Part shown: in pieces, positions 8,367-17,072 of the stretch | Layout of the letters: each line of letters starts with the position of its first letter | Position numbering within the stretch: position 1 is the stretch's first letter | Origin: Streptomyces diastatochromogenes | Lineage (GTDB): Bacteria > Actinomycetota > Actinomycetes > Streptomycetales > Streptomycetaceae | Assembly: GCA_001418405.1 (NCBI GenBank) | Contig: LIQL01000294.1 | Coordinates: 1-56,319, forward strand | Length of the DNA: 56,319 bases | Direction: 5' to 3' | Notes under the pieces: model-generated | What the model was told of the DNA's origin: nothing | Database searches by the model: none | What the model saw: the letters and a program-made list of their open reading frames with translations, nothing else | Made by a program: the position numbers and the translations under genes

Positions 8367-9166
8367 GCAGGACGGACGACACCCCGGTGACGTCGCCGGC
8401 ACCGGCGACGGCCGGCGGGCCGGTGCTGCGGATGGAGTCGGTGCGCAAGACCTACGGGCGCGGCGGCACCGTCGTGCTGCGGGACGTGGACCTGGAGGTC
8501 GCCCCGCACACCGTGACCGCGCTGATCGGGGCCTCCGGGTCCGGCAAGTCCACGCTGCTGCGCTGCGCCAACCTGCTGGAGGAGATCGACGACGGGGCGA
8601 TCTTCCTGGACGGCGAGGAGATCACCGATCCGCGGGCCGACCCGGACGCGGTGCGCCGCCGGATCGGGGTGGTCTTCCAGGCGTACAACCTCTTCCCGCA
8701 CATGAGCGTGCTGGACAACATCACGCTGGCGCCGCGCCGGGTGCACGGGGTGCCGCGCGCCGAGGCGCAGGAGCGCGCCCGCGAGCTGCTGGCGCGACTG
8801 GGGCTGGAGGGGCGGGCCGACGAGTATCCGGACCGGCTCAGCGGGGGCCAGCAGCAGCGGGTGGCGATCGCCCGGGCGCTGGCCGGGCGGCCGCGGCTGT
8901 TGCTGCTCGACGAGATCACCGCGGCGCTCGATCCGGAGCTGGTCGGCGAGGTGCTGCGGGTCGTCCGGGACCTCAAGGAGGACGGGATGACGATGGTCAT
9001 CGCCACCCACGAGATGGGCTTCGCCCGGGAGGTCGCCGACCAGGTGTGCTTCCTGGAGGACGGGGTCGTCCTGGAGCGCGGCACGCCCGGTCGGGTCTTC
9101 GGCGAGCCCGAGCACCCCCGGACCCGGCAGTTCCTCCAGCGGATCATCGAGGCCGGGCGGCTGTGA
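8363..9166 (+). CDS. Amino-acid ABC transporter ATP-binding protein
   Basis: A 267-residue ABC ATPase. The Walker A motif is GASGSGKST, the Q-loop is VVFQAYNLFPHMSVL, the signature is LSGGQQQR, Walker B is LLLLDEITAALDPE, and the switch histidine is in IATHEMGFA. The Q-loop and signature match the polar amino-acid uptake subfamily (GlnQ/HisP-like). Its ATG overlaps the permease stop by 4 bases, completing a three-gene importer operon. Confidence 0.92.
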   Translation: MSRTDDTPVTSPAPATAGGPVLRMESVRKTYGRGGTVVLRDVDLEVAPHTVTALIGASGSGKSTLLRCANLLEEIDDGAIFLDGEEITDPRADPDAVRRRIGVVFQAYNLFPHMSVLDNITLAPRRVHGVPRAEAQERARELLARLGLEGRADEYPDRLSGGQQQRVAIARALAGRPRLLLLDEITAALDPELVGEVLRVVRDLKEDGMTMVIATHEMGFAREVADQVCFLEDGVVLERGTPGRVFGEPEHPRTRQFLQRIIEAGRL

Positions 9167-9195
9167 GGGATCGGGCGGCTGTGAGGGGCCCGGCG

Positions 9196-9729
9196 TCAGC
9201 CCAGCGGCTTGACCATCAGCTCGAACTCCAGGTCGGCGCGCTGCGGGATGCCGAACCGCTCGTCGCCGTAGGGGAACGGGCTGAACTGGCCGGTGCGCCG
9301 GTAGCCCCGGCGCTCGTACCAGGCGATCAGTTCCTCGCGCTGGCGGATGACGGTCATCCGCATCTCCCGGGTGCCCCAGGCGGCCAGCGCGGTCCGCTCG
9401 GCCTCGGCGATGATGACCTTGCCCAGGCCGCCGCCCTGGAGGTCCGGGCGGACCGCGAACATCCCGAAGTAGGCGTGGTCCTCGCGGTGCTCCAGCTGGC
9501 AGCAGGCGATCAGCTCGCCGTCCCGCTCGGCGACCAGCAGCCGGCCCCGTTCGTTGCGCACCACGTCGGCGACGCCGTCCGGGTCGGTCCGCTGGCCCTC
9601 CAGGAGGTCCGCCTCCGTCGTCCACCCGGCGCGGCTGGCGTCCCCTCGGTAGGCCGATTCCACCAGGGCGACGAGCGCGGGGACGTCGGCCTCGGTGGCG
9701 GAGCGGAAGGTCAGCGCGGTGGTGGTCAT
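9196..9729 (-). CDS. GNAT family N-acetyltransferase
   Basis: A single-domain acetyltransferase of 177 residues. The acetyl-CoA binding region is visible as FAVRPDLQGGGLGKVII (motif A with the RxxGxG-like pyrophosphate loop), followed by WYERRGYRRTGQF (motif B). The acceptor is unknown; small-molecule amines are usual for such stand-alone members. It converges on the ABC importer from the opposite strand with 29 bases between stops. Confidence 0.85.
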   Translation of the reverse strand: MTTTALTFRSATEADVPALVALVESAYRGDASRAGWTTEADLLEGQRTDPDGVADVVRNERGRLLVAERDGELIACCQLEHREDHAYFGMFAVRPDLQGGGLGKVIIAEAERTALAAWGTREMRMTVIRQREELIAWYERRGYRRTGQFSPFPYGDERFGIPQRADLEFELMVKPLG

Positions 9730-9897
9730 GGTGAGCGGGGTCCTCTCGGCCGTACAGGTGGCTGCCAGCGAGGCTAACAAGCGGCGGCGGCCGGCGGCAG
9801 GGCCCATGGTCCCGGCGACTGGCCGCCGGCCGTCCCGGTGGCCGAGCTGCGCCGTGTCCGCCCGGGCGGGGCGGTCCCGCGGCGTAGGGTCCGTGCC

Positions 9898-10284
9898 ATG
9901 GTGCAGGTACTGAGCAGCAGGGTGCTGGTGCGGCCGGCCGACCCGGACCGGTCGCGGACGTTCTACGGCGAGGCGCTGGGACTGGCGGTCTACCGGGAGT
10001 TCGGCACGGGGCCGGAGCGCGGCACCGTGTACTTCCTCGGCGGCGGGTTCCTGGAGGTCTCCGGGCGGGCCACGGACGCCCCGACGCCCACCGTCCAGCT
10101 GTGGCTCCAGGTGGCCGACGCGGCGCGGGCGCACGAGGAGCTGGTGGAGCACGGGGTGACCGTGCTGCGCCCGCCGGTGCGGGAGCCCTGGGGGCTGATC
10201 GAGATGTGGATCGCGGACCCGGACGGGCACCAGATCGTGGTGACCGAGGTCCCCGCCGACCATCCGCTGCGCTACCGGCCCTGA
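9898..10284 (+). CDS. VOC (glyoxalase/bleomycin-resistance-like) family protein
   Basis: A 128-residue vicinal oxygen chelate protein made of two beta-alpha-beta-beta-beta modules. It begins with RVLVRPADPDRSRTFYGEALGL and ends with WGLIEMWIADPDGHQIVV, which contains the conserved Glu/His region. Members include dioxygenases, glyoxalases and drug-binding proteins; this short single copy gives no further hint. It is on the plus strand just before the FAD monooxygenase, with 114 bases between them. Confidence 0.85.
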   Translation: MVQVLSSRVLVRPADPDRSRTFYGEALGLAVYREFGTGPERGTVYFLGGGFLEVSGRATDAPTPTVQLWLQVADAARAHEELVEHGVTVLRPPVREPWGLIEMWIADPDGHQIVVTEVPADHPLRYRP

Positions 10285-10398
10285 GCCGACGGGCCGGCCG
10301 CGGGCGTCGCCGGGACCGGGCGGCCGTGCGTGCGGTGCAACTCCGGCCTGCACGACGGTAACTGGTGGTGAGGTGCCACGCTCGCTAGCGTCACGCCC

Positions 10399-11970
10399 AT
10401 GACCACTACGGAATTCCCCTCCGTCGGGGAGCACTTCGACGTCGTCATCGCGGGCGGCGGGCCGGTCGGCCTGGCGCTCGCCGCGGAGTTGCGGCTGCAC
10501 GGCGTCGCCACCCTCGTCCTGGAACGGGGGCCGCGCGGGGTGGGCGAACCGCGCGTGCTGGCACTGCACGCCCGGACCCTGGAGACGCTGGACCGGCGCG
10601 GCCTGCTGGCGGAGTTCACCCGCGCCCAGGAGACGCTGCCGGACCTGGATGCGTGGCGGGGGCAGCTCGACGACCAGGGCGCCCGCGGCCACTTCGCCGG
10701 GCTGTACCAGCTGGGCCGGCACACCGCGGAGCCGGCCGAGCAGCCGCACGGCCTGACCCTGCCGCACCAGGTCCTCAAGGACCTCCTCGCGGGGCGGGCC
10801 GAGGAGCTCGGCGCGGTGGTCCGCCACGACCACGAGGTGGTCGGCCTGGAGCAGGACGCGGACGGCGTCACCGTCCGCGTGCGGACCGCGGACGGCGAGG
10901 GCGCGGTCCGCGCGGACTTCCTCGTCGGGTGCGACGGCGGGCGCAGCGTGGTCCGCAAGGACGCCGGGATCGCCTTCCCGGGCACCGGGCCGTCGCTGGT
11001 GTCCCGGATGGGGCGCGGCACCGTCGAGGTCCTCGGGGGCGGGGAGCTGCCGGGCGGCTGGCGGCGGAGCGACGGCGGCTGGTTCATGCGGATGGCCGAC
11101 GGGCGGATATCCGTCATCGAGTGGGACCGGCCGACGGACCAGGAGGACGCGGCGACGGGGGACGAACTGGCGGCGGCCATCGAGCGGGTGACCGGGCAGC
11201 GCGTCGCCCTGACCGACGTGGACTTCGTGACCCGCTTCACCGACAGCGCCCGCCAGGCGGGCCGGTATCGGGCGGGCCGGGTGCTGTTGGCCGGGGACGC
11301 CGCGCACATCCACTTCCCGGCCGGTGGGCAGGGCGTCAACCTCGGCCTCCAGGACGCCTTCAACCTGGGGTGGAAGCTGGCCGCCGAGTGTCGGGGCTGG
11401 GCTCCGGAGGGGCTGTTGGACAGCTATCACGCGGAGCGGCATCCGGTCGCCGCGGAGGTGCTGGACAACACCCGGGCCCAGGTCGCCCTGATGCGGCCGG
11501 GACCGCAAGTGGACGCGCTGCGGGCGCTGTTCAGCCGGCTGCTGGAGATGGAGGAGGTCAACAAGTACCTCAGCGACGTCATCTACGGCACCGGCATCCG
11601 CTACGACACCCTCCCCGCTGCCGGCGGCGGTCCGTCGGAGCCGGGCGGGCACCCACGGGTCGGGACGTTCGCCCGCGACCTGCCGATGACGACGGCGGAC
11701 GGGCCGACCCGCCTGGCGGAACTGCTGCGCCCGGGGCGACCGTTGCTGCTGGGCTTCGACGGTTCCGGCGCGGGCGACACGCTCCAAGCCGCGGCGGACT
11801 GGGCCGACCGCGTCACGATCGTCGCGGCCACCGCCCGGGATCCCCTGGCGGCGGCGCTGCTGGTGCGCCCCGACGGCTATCTGGCCTGGGCGAGCGACGG
11901 GCCGGTGACCGGGGAGGGGCTGCGCGCGGCGTTGACCGCGTGGTGCGGGGCGGGCCGGGCGGCGGGCTGA
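10399..11970 (+). CDS. FAD-dependent aromatic hydroxylase-type monooxygenase
   Basis: A class A flavoprotein monooxygenase of 523 residues. The Rossmann motif is VVIAGGGPVGLALAAEL, the DG motif is VGCDGGRSVVRK, and the FAD ribityl-binding GD motif is RVLLAGDAAHIHFPAGGQGVNLGLQD. A C-terminal thioredoxin-like domain (from about residue 400) is present, as in phenol-hydroxylase-like members and those that inactivate tetracyclines or rifamycins. It stands alone, so detoxification of an aromatic compound is as likely as biosynthesis. Confidence 0.88.
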   Translation: MTTTEFPSVGEHFDVVIAGGGPVGLALAAELRLHGVATLVLERGPRGVGEPRVLALHARTLETLDRRGLLAEFTRAQETLPDLDAWRGQLDDQGARGHFAGLYQLGRHTAEPAEQPHGLTLPHQVLKDLLAGRAEELGAVVRHDHEVVGLEQDADGVTVRVRTADGEGAVRADFLVGCDGGRSVVRKDAGIAFPGTGPSLVSRMGRGTVEVLGGGELPGGWRRSDGGWFMRMADGRISVIEWDRPTDQEDAATGDELAAAIERVTGQRVALTDVDFVTRFTDSARQAGRYRAGRVLLAGDAAHIHFPAGGQGVNLGLQDAFNLGWKLAAECRGWAPEGLLDSYHAERHPVAAEVLDNTRAQVALMRPGPQVDALRALFSRLLEMEEVNKYLSDVIYGTGIRYDTLPAAGGGPSEPGGHPRVGTFARDLPMTTADGPTRLAELLRPGRPLLLGFDGSGAGDTLQAAADWADRVTIVAATARDPLAAALLVRPDGYLAWASDGPVTGEGLRAALTAWCGAGRAAG

Positions 11971-12102
11971 CGGGTCCGCCACCGGCCGCCCGACCCGCCG
12001 CCGGCGCCCTGCGCTCCCGGATTGCGCCCGTGCGCTCCCGTGTGCCGCGCCGCGGCCGGGCATTCTGCCGGTGCTCACCGTCCCCGGTCCGGGAGGTGTC
12101 CC

Positions 12103-12699
12103 GTGCACACACCGTCGCTGGTCGGCTGGTTGCTGGTGCTGCTGTGCGCCGCCACCGGCGGCTACTGCCTGACGCGGAGCCGCAGCGGCTCCCCGGCGCA
12201 GCGGGTGACGGCCCGCTGCGAGGCCCTGATGGCGGTGGGCATGGCGGTGATGGCGCTGCCGGCGTCCGTGGTGCCGCCGCCCGCGTGGTCGCCCTGGGTC
12301 TTCACCGCGGTGTTCGGGGCGACGGCGCTGTGGGCGCTGGTGCGGCGTCATCCGCACCATGCGGTGGGCGCCTTGGCGATGGTCTACATGGCGCTCGCCA
12401 TGGTCGGCATGCCGGACATGGCCGGACACCCTGCGGCGGGGATGAACGGGATGACCGGGATGGCTGGGATGACGCACTCCGCCCCGGCCGGCGTCCCGCT
12501 GCTGACCGGGTTGCTGCTCGCCTACTACGCGGTCTACGTGCTCGCCGCCGGGGTCCGGTTGGTGCCGGGGGACGCCGGGGCCGGGCCCCGTGCGGTGGTC
12601 GGCGCGGAGCGGGGCGCGTGCGCCGGGCCGCCCGTGGTCCTGCGGGCCTGCCAGGTGGCCATGGGGTTGGGGATGCTCGCCATGCTGCTGGCGCTGTGA
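12103..12699 (+). CDS. DUF5134 domain-containing membrane protein
   Basis: A 198-residue integral membrane protein with about six hydrophobic segments and a methionine- and histidine-rich loop (near residues 99-126: MPDMAGHPAAGMNGMTGMAG), which looks suited to copper or another soft metal. I recognise the general pattern as actinobacterial DUF5134. The GTG start has GGGAGG upstream. It lies just before an M56-type membrane peptidase; the pair is common in actinobacteria next to copper or beta-lactam sensing genes, but no BlaI/CopY repressor is present here. Confidence 0.75.
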   Translation: MHTPSLVGWLLVLLCAATGGYCLTRSRSGSPAQRVTARCEALMAVGMAVMALPASVVPPPAWSPWVFTAVFGATALWALVRRHPHHAVGALAMVYMALAMVGMPDMAGHPAAGMNGMTGMAGMTHSAPAGVPLLTGLLLAYYAVYVLAAGVRLVPGDAGAGPRAVVGAERGACAGPPVVLRACQVAMGLGMLAMLLAL

Positions 12700-12817
12700 C
12701 GCGGCGGGCGGCCCGGCCGCACCGTCCCGGAGCCGTACACCTGGGGCGGGCGTGGTGTACGTCACTTCCGTCGCAGGACCGTACCAACCGGTAGTCGGCC
12801 GCTCATAGGCTGACGCC

Positions 12818-13753
12818 ATGATGGTCCCCCTCACGCTGATGATTCTCGGCGTGCTGGCCGCGGCGATGGCGCCGCGCCTGATGGCCCGTTCGGACTGGCC
12901 CGATCGTGAGCCGGTACTGGCCCTGTGGGTGTGGCAGTGCGTGGTGGCCGCCGTCCTGCTGTGCTGCGGCCTGGCCATGTCGCTGAGCGCGGCCGCCGCC
13001 TGGGACGCGATCCGCAGCCCGGTCTTCGGCTTCGCCCCGCGGGTGGTCGTCGAGGCGTACGCGCTCAACACCTACGGTCCGTGGGCCGGCGTGCTGGCCA
13101 TGCTGCTGGCCGGCGGCGGCGCGTGGACGGTGGTGGCGCTGACCCGCGAGGTGCGGGCGGCGCGGGTCCGCCGCCGGCGGCGCCGGGCCGAACTGCGCCG
13201 GCGCTCCCCCCTGATGCCGGGTGAGGACCCGCGCGAGGGTCGCCTGGTGGTCCTGGAGGGCGAGCGGCCGGAGGCGTCCTGGCAGCACCACCCCGCGCCG
13301 CAACTGGTCATCACCACCGCGGCGTTGCGGCGTCTGAAGGGCCGCCAGCTCGATGCGTTGATCGCGCACGAGCAGGGCCACCTGCGGGCCCGGCACGACG
13401 TCCTGCTGCACTGCGCGTCGGCGCTGGCCGCCGGATTCCCGCAGATCCCGGTCTTCGCGGCGTTCCGCGCCCAGGTCCACCGACTGGTCGAGATGGCCGC
13501 CGACGATGTCGCCTCGCGCCGTTTCGGCCGACTGACCATCGCCCTGGCCCTGGTCGAACTCAACGAGGACCGCGGGGTGTTCGGGCCCTGCCCGCCCCAG
13601 CTCGCGCAGGTCCCGCAGCGGGTCGACCGGCTGCTCGCCCCGGCGGCCCGGTTCACCCCGGGGCGCCGACTGCGGATGACCGCCTACGCGCTGCTGCTCC
13701 CGGCCGTCCCGCTCCTGGTGGCCTTCGGGCCCGGACTCTCCGCACTCACCTGA
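12818..13753 (+). CDS. M56 family membrane metallopeptidase (BlaR1-like)
   Basis: A 311-residue protein with N-terminal membrane helices, a cytosolic zinc peptidase core and a last membrane helix. The catalytic motif is HEQGH (in LDALIAHEQGHLRARHD), an HExxH variant form, with the downstream acidic ligand likely in EMAADDVASRRFG. It resembles the protease part of BlaR1/MecR1 but lacks an extracellular sensor domain. It follows the DUF5134 membrane protein by 118 bases. The substrate is unknown since no cognate repressor is adjacent. Confidence 0.85.
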   Translation: MMVPLTLMILGVLAAAMAPRLMARSDWPDREPVLALWVWQCVVAAVLLCCGLAMSLSAAAAWDAIRSPVFGFAPRVVVEAYALNTYGPWAGVLAMLLAGGGAWTVVALTREVRAARVRRRRRRAELRRRSPLMPGEDPREGRLVVLEGERPEASWQHHPAPQLVITTAALRRLKGRQLDALIAHEQGHLRARHDVLLHCASALAAGFPQIPVFAAFRAQVHRLVEMAADDVASRRFGRLTIALALVELNEDRGVFGPCPPQLAQVPQRVDRLLAPAARFTPGRRLRMTAYALLLPAVPLLVAFGPGLSALT

Positions 13754-13776
13754 CCATCCGCCGCCCGGCCGGCACC

Positions 13777-14571
13777 ATGGTCACCATGACCCTCACCAAC
13801 GGCGCACCCGACGGCACGGTCGGCGACGCGATCGACGGCGTCCTGTTCGACTTCTCCGGGACGCTGCTGCGCATCGAGCCGGCCGAACGCTGGCTGCGCG
13901 CGTCCCTCGCCGCCTTCCACGCCGTCCCCGGCACGGCGCCCTGTCCCCTCACCGACGACGAGATCGCCCGGCTGGCCGGCGCACTGGAACGGGCCGGCGC
14001 GCTCCCCGGCGGCGGGTCACCTACCACGGTGCCCGAGGCGCTGCGGCCGCTCTGGGACCTCCGGGACCGCGACGCCCGCAGCCACCGCGCCCTCTACACC
14101 GGCTTGGCCCGTCAAGTTCCCCTGCCGCACGCGGAGTTGTACGTTCCGCCGAACACCGCCCCCTCCCTCTACGACGCCCTCTACGAACGCCACCGGCTGC
14201 CGGACGCCTGGCTGCCCTACCCCGACGCGGCCGAGGTGCTGGCCGCGCTCCACGACCGCGGCATCCGCGTCGGCCTGCTCAGCAACATCGGCTGGGACCT
14301 CCGCCCGGTCCTGCGCGCCCACGGCCTCGACCGCCACCTCAGCGCCTGCGTGCTGTCCTATGAGCACGGTCTGCAGAAGCCGGACCCGCGCCTGTTCACG
14401 CTCGCCTGCAAGGAGTTGGGAGTGGCTCCGGCGCGGGTCCTGATGGTCGGCGACGACCGGACGGCCGACGGCGGCGCCACCGCGATCGGCTGCGGCTACT
14501 TCCCGGTCGACCACGTCCCCGTCCACCGCCGTCCCGACGGACTGCGGCCGGTGCTGAAGCTGGTCGGCTGA
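13777..14571 (+). CDS. HAD family hydrolase with altered motif I
   Basis: A 264-residue haloacid-dehalogenase superfamily protein. Motif I reads DFSGT, so the nucleophilic Asp is kept but the second Asp (general acid/base) is a Ser. Motif II is LLSNIGW, motif III is the Lys in LQKPDPRLF, and motif IV is MVGDDRTADGGAT. A helical cap lies between motifs I and II. With the general acid missing, it may be a slow phosphatase or a different type of phosphotransferase. It starts 23 bases after the M56 gene; no clear ribosome site is seen. Confidence 0.8.
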   Translation: MVTMTLTNGAPDGTVGDAIDGVLFDFSGTLLRIEPAERWLRASLAAFHAVPGTAPCPLTDDEIARLAGALERAGALPGGGSPTTVPEALRPLWDLRDRDARSHRALYTGLARQVPLPHAELYVPPNTAPSLYDALYERHRLPDAWLPYPDAAEVLAALHDRGIRVGLLSNIGWDLRPVLRAHGLDRHLSACVLSYEHGLQKPDPRLFTLACKELGVAPARVLMVGDDRTADGGATAIGCGYFPVDHVPVHRRPDGLRPVLKLVG

Positions 14572-14686
14572 GCGACCGGGCCGGCGGGAAGGGGGTGGCG
14601 CGGGGCGGGGCGGTGTGTGATCGTCGGGGAGCTTGACGACCGCCGCGCCCCGCGGCGCGCACCCCGTCCGCCCAGGAGGCCGACCC

Positions 14687-15463
14687 GTGTCCACCCCGTA
14701 CCTCGACGCGTTGTTCTCGCTCTCCGGTCGTCGGGCCCTGGTGACCGGGGGCAGCTCCGGGATCGGGCGGGCGATCGCCGAGGCACTGGGGCGCGCCGGG
14801 GCCGCCGTCGTCCTGATGGCGCGCCGCCCGGACCCGTTGCGGGAGGCCGCCGAGGAGTTGCGGACGGCGGGCTGCACGGCGGACTGGGTGGCCGCCGACC
14901 TGGGCGACCGGGCGGCGGTCGGGACCGGCGCCGACGAGGTGGTGCGCCGGTTCGGCGCACCGGACGTCCTGGTCAACGCCGCCGGGGTCAATCCCCGCCC
15001 GCCGCTCGACGCGTTGCGCACCGAGGAGTGGGACCGCACGATGGCGGTCAATCTGGACGCCCCGTTCCTGTTGGGCCAGCGCTTCGGTCCCGCGATGGCG
15101 GAACGGGGCTGGGGCCGGATCGTCCACGTCGCGTCCCAGCAGGCGATCCGGGCGTTCGGCAACAGCGGCGCCTACGGGGTGTCCAAGGCGGGCCTGGCCG
15201 CGCTGACCCGTTCGCAGGCCGAGGCATGGTCCCGGCACGGCGTGACCGTCAACGCCCTCGCCCCCGGATTCGTCCGCACCCCGCTCAACGCGGCGGTCTT
15301 CGCGGATCCGGAGCGCACCGAGGCGATGGCGCGCCGGACGATGACCGGCCGCAACGGCGAACTGGCCGACTTCGCCGGCGCCGCGGTCTTCCTGGCCGGC
15401 CCCGGCTCGGCGTACGTGACCGGGCAGACGCTGTTCGTGGACGGCGGCTTCTCGGTGACCTGA
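14687..15463 (+). CDS. SDR family oxidoreductase
   Basis: A classical short-chain dehydrogenase of 258 residues. The cofactor motif is VTGGSSGIGRAIAEALG, NAAGVN is the structural NAAG block, and the catalytic residues are in HVASQQAIRAFGNSGAYGVSK. It resembles gluconate-5-dehydrogenase or 3-oxoacyl-ACP-reductase-like members; the substrate is undecided. GTG at 14687 is preceded by CAGGAGG. It converges on the PLP decarboxylase, with a strong hairpin between the stops. Confidence 0.87.
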   Translation: MSTPYLDALFSLSGRRALVTGGSSGIGRAIAEALGRAGAAVVLMARRPDPLREAAEELRTAGCTADWVAADLGDRAAVGTGADEVVRRFGAPDVLVNAAGVNPRPPLDALRTEEWDRTMAVNLDAPFLLGQRFGPAMAERGWGRIVHVASQQAIRAFGNSGAYGVSKAGLAALTRSQAEAWSRHGVTVNALAPGFVRTPLNAAVFADPERTEAMARRTMTGRNGELADFAGAAVFLAGPGSAYVTGQTLFVDGGFSVT

Positions 15464-15476
15464 CGCCGTGGCCGGG

Positions 15477-15514
15477 AGGCGCGGCACCGCCCGCCCCCGG
15501 GCGGTGCCGCGCCT
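15477..15514. terminator. Bidirectional terminator hairpin
   Basis: A perfect 17-base stem (AGGCGCGGCACCGCCCG at 15477-15493 pairing with 15498-15514) with a CCCC loop sits exactly between the convergent SDR and decarboxylase genes. Confidence 0.8.
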
Positions 15515-15521
15515 GCCGGTC

Positions 15522-16898
15522 TCAACTCCCCTCCCCCACCATGGAGTCGAGGATGCCGGTGACCGTCTCCTCACTGATGTCCGGGTGCAGGAACGCCAGC
15601 CGGGCGACGGTCTCGCCCTCCCAGACGCTGGGGGTCACGAAGGCCGTGCCGGCCGCCAACAGCCGCTTGGACCAGGCGTAGTAGTCCTCGGGCCGCCAGC
15701 CGGTGCGGCGCACCAGGACCACGGTCAGCTCCGGCTCCCGCAGCAGTTCCAGGCCGTCGGTCGCCCGCACCCGCTCGGCGGTCCGGCGGGCGGTCCGGGC
15801 GCCGCGGGCGACGGCGTCGCGGTAGGCGTCGGTGCCGTGGACGGCCAGCGAGAACCACAGCGGCAGCCCGCGCGGGCGGCGGGTGAGGTGGTAGGCGTAG
15901 TCGCTGGGGTTCCACTCGCCGGGGGTGTCGCCGTCGGCGCCGTGGATGGCGTCGAGGTAGGAGGCGTCCTGAGTGTGCACCGCGCGGGCCAGGTGCGGCT
16001 CCCGGTAGAGCAGGGCGCCGCAGTCGAAGGGCGCGAACATCCACTTGTGCGGGTCCATGACCAGCGAGTCGGCGTGCTCGATGCCGCGGAGTCGGTCGCG
16101 GAGTTCGGGGACGAAGAGCGCGGCGCCGCCGTAGGCCGCGTCGACGTGCAGCCACAGCGCGCGGGTCCGGGCCTGCTCGGCGACGCCGGCCAGGTCGTCG
16201 ACGATCCCGGCGTTGGTGGTGCCGGCGGTGGCGACCACCGCGACCACCGGCGCGCCGCCGTCCCGCTCGGCCGCTTCCAGGGCCGTGCGCAGCGCGTCCC
16301 CGGTCAGCCGGTGGTCCTCGGTCGGCACCACCAGCGGTTCCACGCCGATGATCCGCAGCGTGTTGCCGACGGAGGAGTGGACCTGGTCGCTGACGGCGAT
16401 CCGCACCGGGGCGGCGTCGCCGAGGCCGCGGGTGCGGCGGCCGGTGTCCCGGGCGACGACGAGGGCGGAGAGGTTGCCGGCCGAGCCGCCGCTGACGAAG
16501 CAGCCGCCGGCGGCCGCGGGCAGTCCGGCGAGGTCGGCGAGCAGGCGCAGCACCTGGTTCTCCGCGGCCACCGCGCCGGACGCCTCCAGCCAGGACACCC
16601 CGTGCAGCGACGACGCGGAGAGCACCATGTCGAAGAGGGCCGCGGCCTTGGTGGGCGCACCGGGGATGAACGCCAGGAAGGCGGGGTGGTCGCAGGAGAC
16701 GACGGTGGGTTCGAGGTCGTCGGTGTAGGTGCGCAGCACGTCGGCCACCGGGCGCGGGCCGGTGCCTATCGCGTCCTTGAGCGCGGTGGAGAGCGCGCCG
16801 ACCTCGCCGAGGCGGCCCAGCGGCGGCGGGTCGAGCCGCAGCCGGTGGAGCAGGTGGTCCATGACCTGCTGGGCGAGTTCCTCGTCGTAAGCGTGCAC
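15522..16898 (-). CDS. Group II pyridoxal-dependent decarboxylase
   Basis: A PLP enzyme of about 458 residues of the aromatic-amino-acid/glutamate decarboxylase group. Landmarks are GGSAGNLSALVVARD (phosphate-binding region), ATAGTTNAGIVDD, LHVDAAYGG (Asp that pairs with the pyridine N) and MDPHKW (Schiff-base Lys). The chosen start is a GTG at 16898 with AGGAGAG 7 bases upstream. It is followed upstream by a GntR regulator and a divergent MHS transporter, which suggests uptake and decarboxylation of one amino acid, an inference. Amine product unknown. Confidence 0.87.
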   Translation of the reverse strand: MHAYDEELAQQVMDHLLHRLRLDPPPLGRLGEVGALSTALKDAIGTGPRPVADVLRTYTDDLEPTVVSCDHPAFLAFIPGAPTKAAALFDMVLSASSLHGVSWLEASGAVAAENQVLRLLADLAGLPAAAGGCFVSGGSAGNLSALVVARDTGRRTRGLGDAAPVRIAVSDQVHSSVGNTLRIIGVEPLVVPTEDHRLTGDALRTALEAAERDGGAPVVAVVATAGTTNAGIVDDLAGVAEQARTRALWLHVDAAYGGAALFVPELRDRLRGIEHADSLVMDPHKWMFAPFDCGALLYREPHLARAVHTQDASYLDAIHGADGDTPGEWNPSDYAYHLTRRPRGLPLWFSLAVHGTDAYRDAVARGARTARRTAERVRATDGLELLREPELTVVLVRRTGWRPEDYYAWSKRLLAAGTAFVTPSVWEGETVARLAFLHPDISEETVTGILDSMVGEGS

Positions 16899-16942
16899 CG
16901 GCGTCTCTCCTGTCGCGTAGCGGGATCCCACACTCCGGATCC

Positions 16943-16965
16943 AATGGATCTAGATCAGATCCATT
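16943..16965. promoter_or_regulatory. Inverted repeat AATGGATCT-N5-AGATCCATT, likely operator
   Basis: A perfect 9-base inverted repeat with a 5-base spacer lies 45 bases upstream of the decarboxylase start, between it and the GntR gene. A GGATCC with further GATC units flanks it. The neighbouring FadR-type regulator is the obvious candidate to bind here. Confidence 0.5.
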
Positions 16966-17072
16966 TACGGGAGCGTAAGTGTCCGCGGCAGGCAGCGTCA
17001 ATCAGCGATTGCGGCGGCGGCACACGGGCCCCTCTCCCGGGGACCCCGCCCCAGCAGCAGCCCGGACACGCC

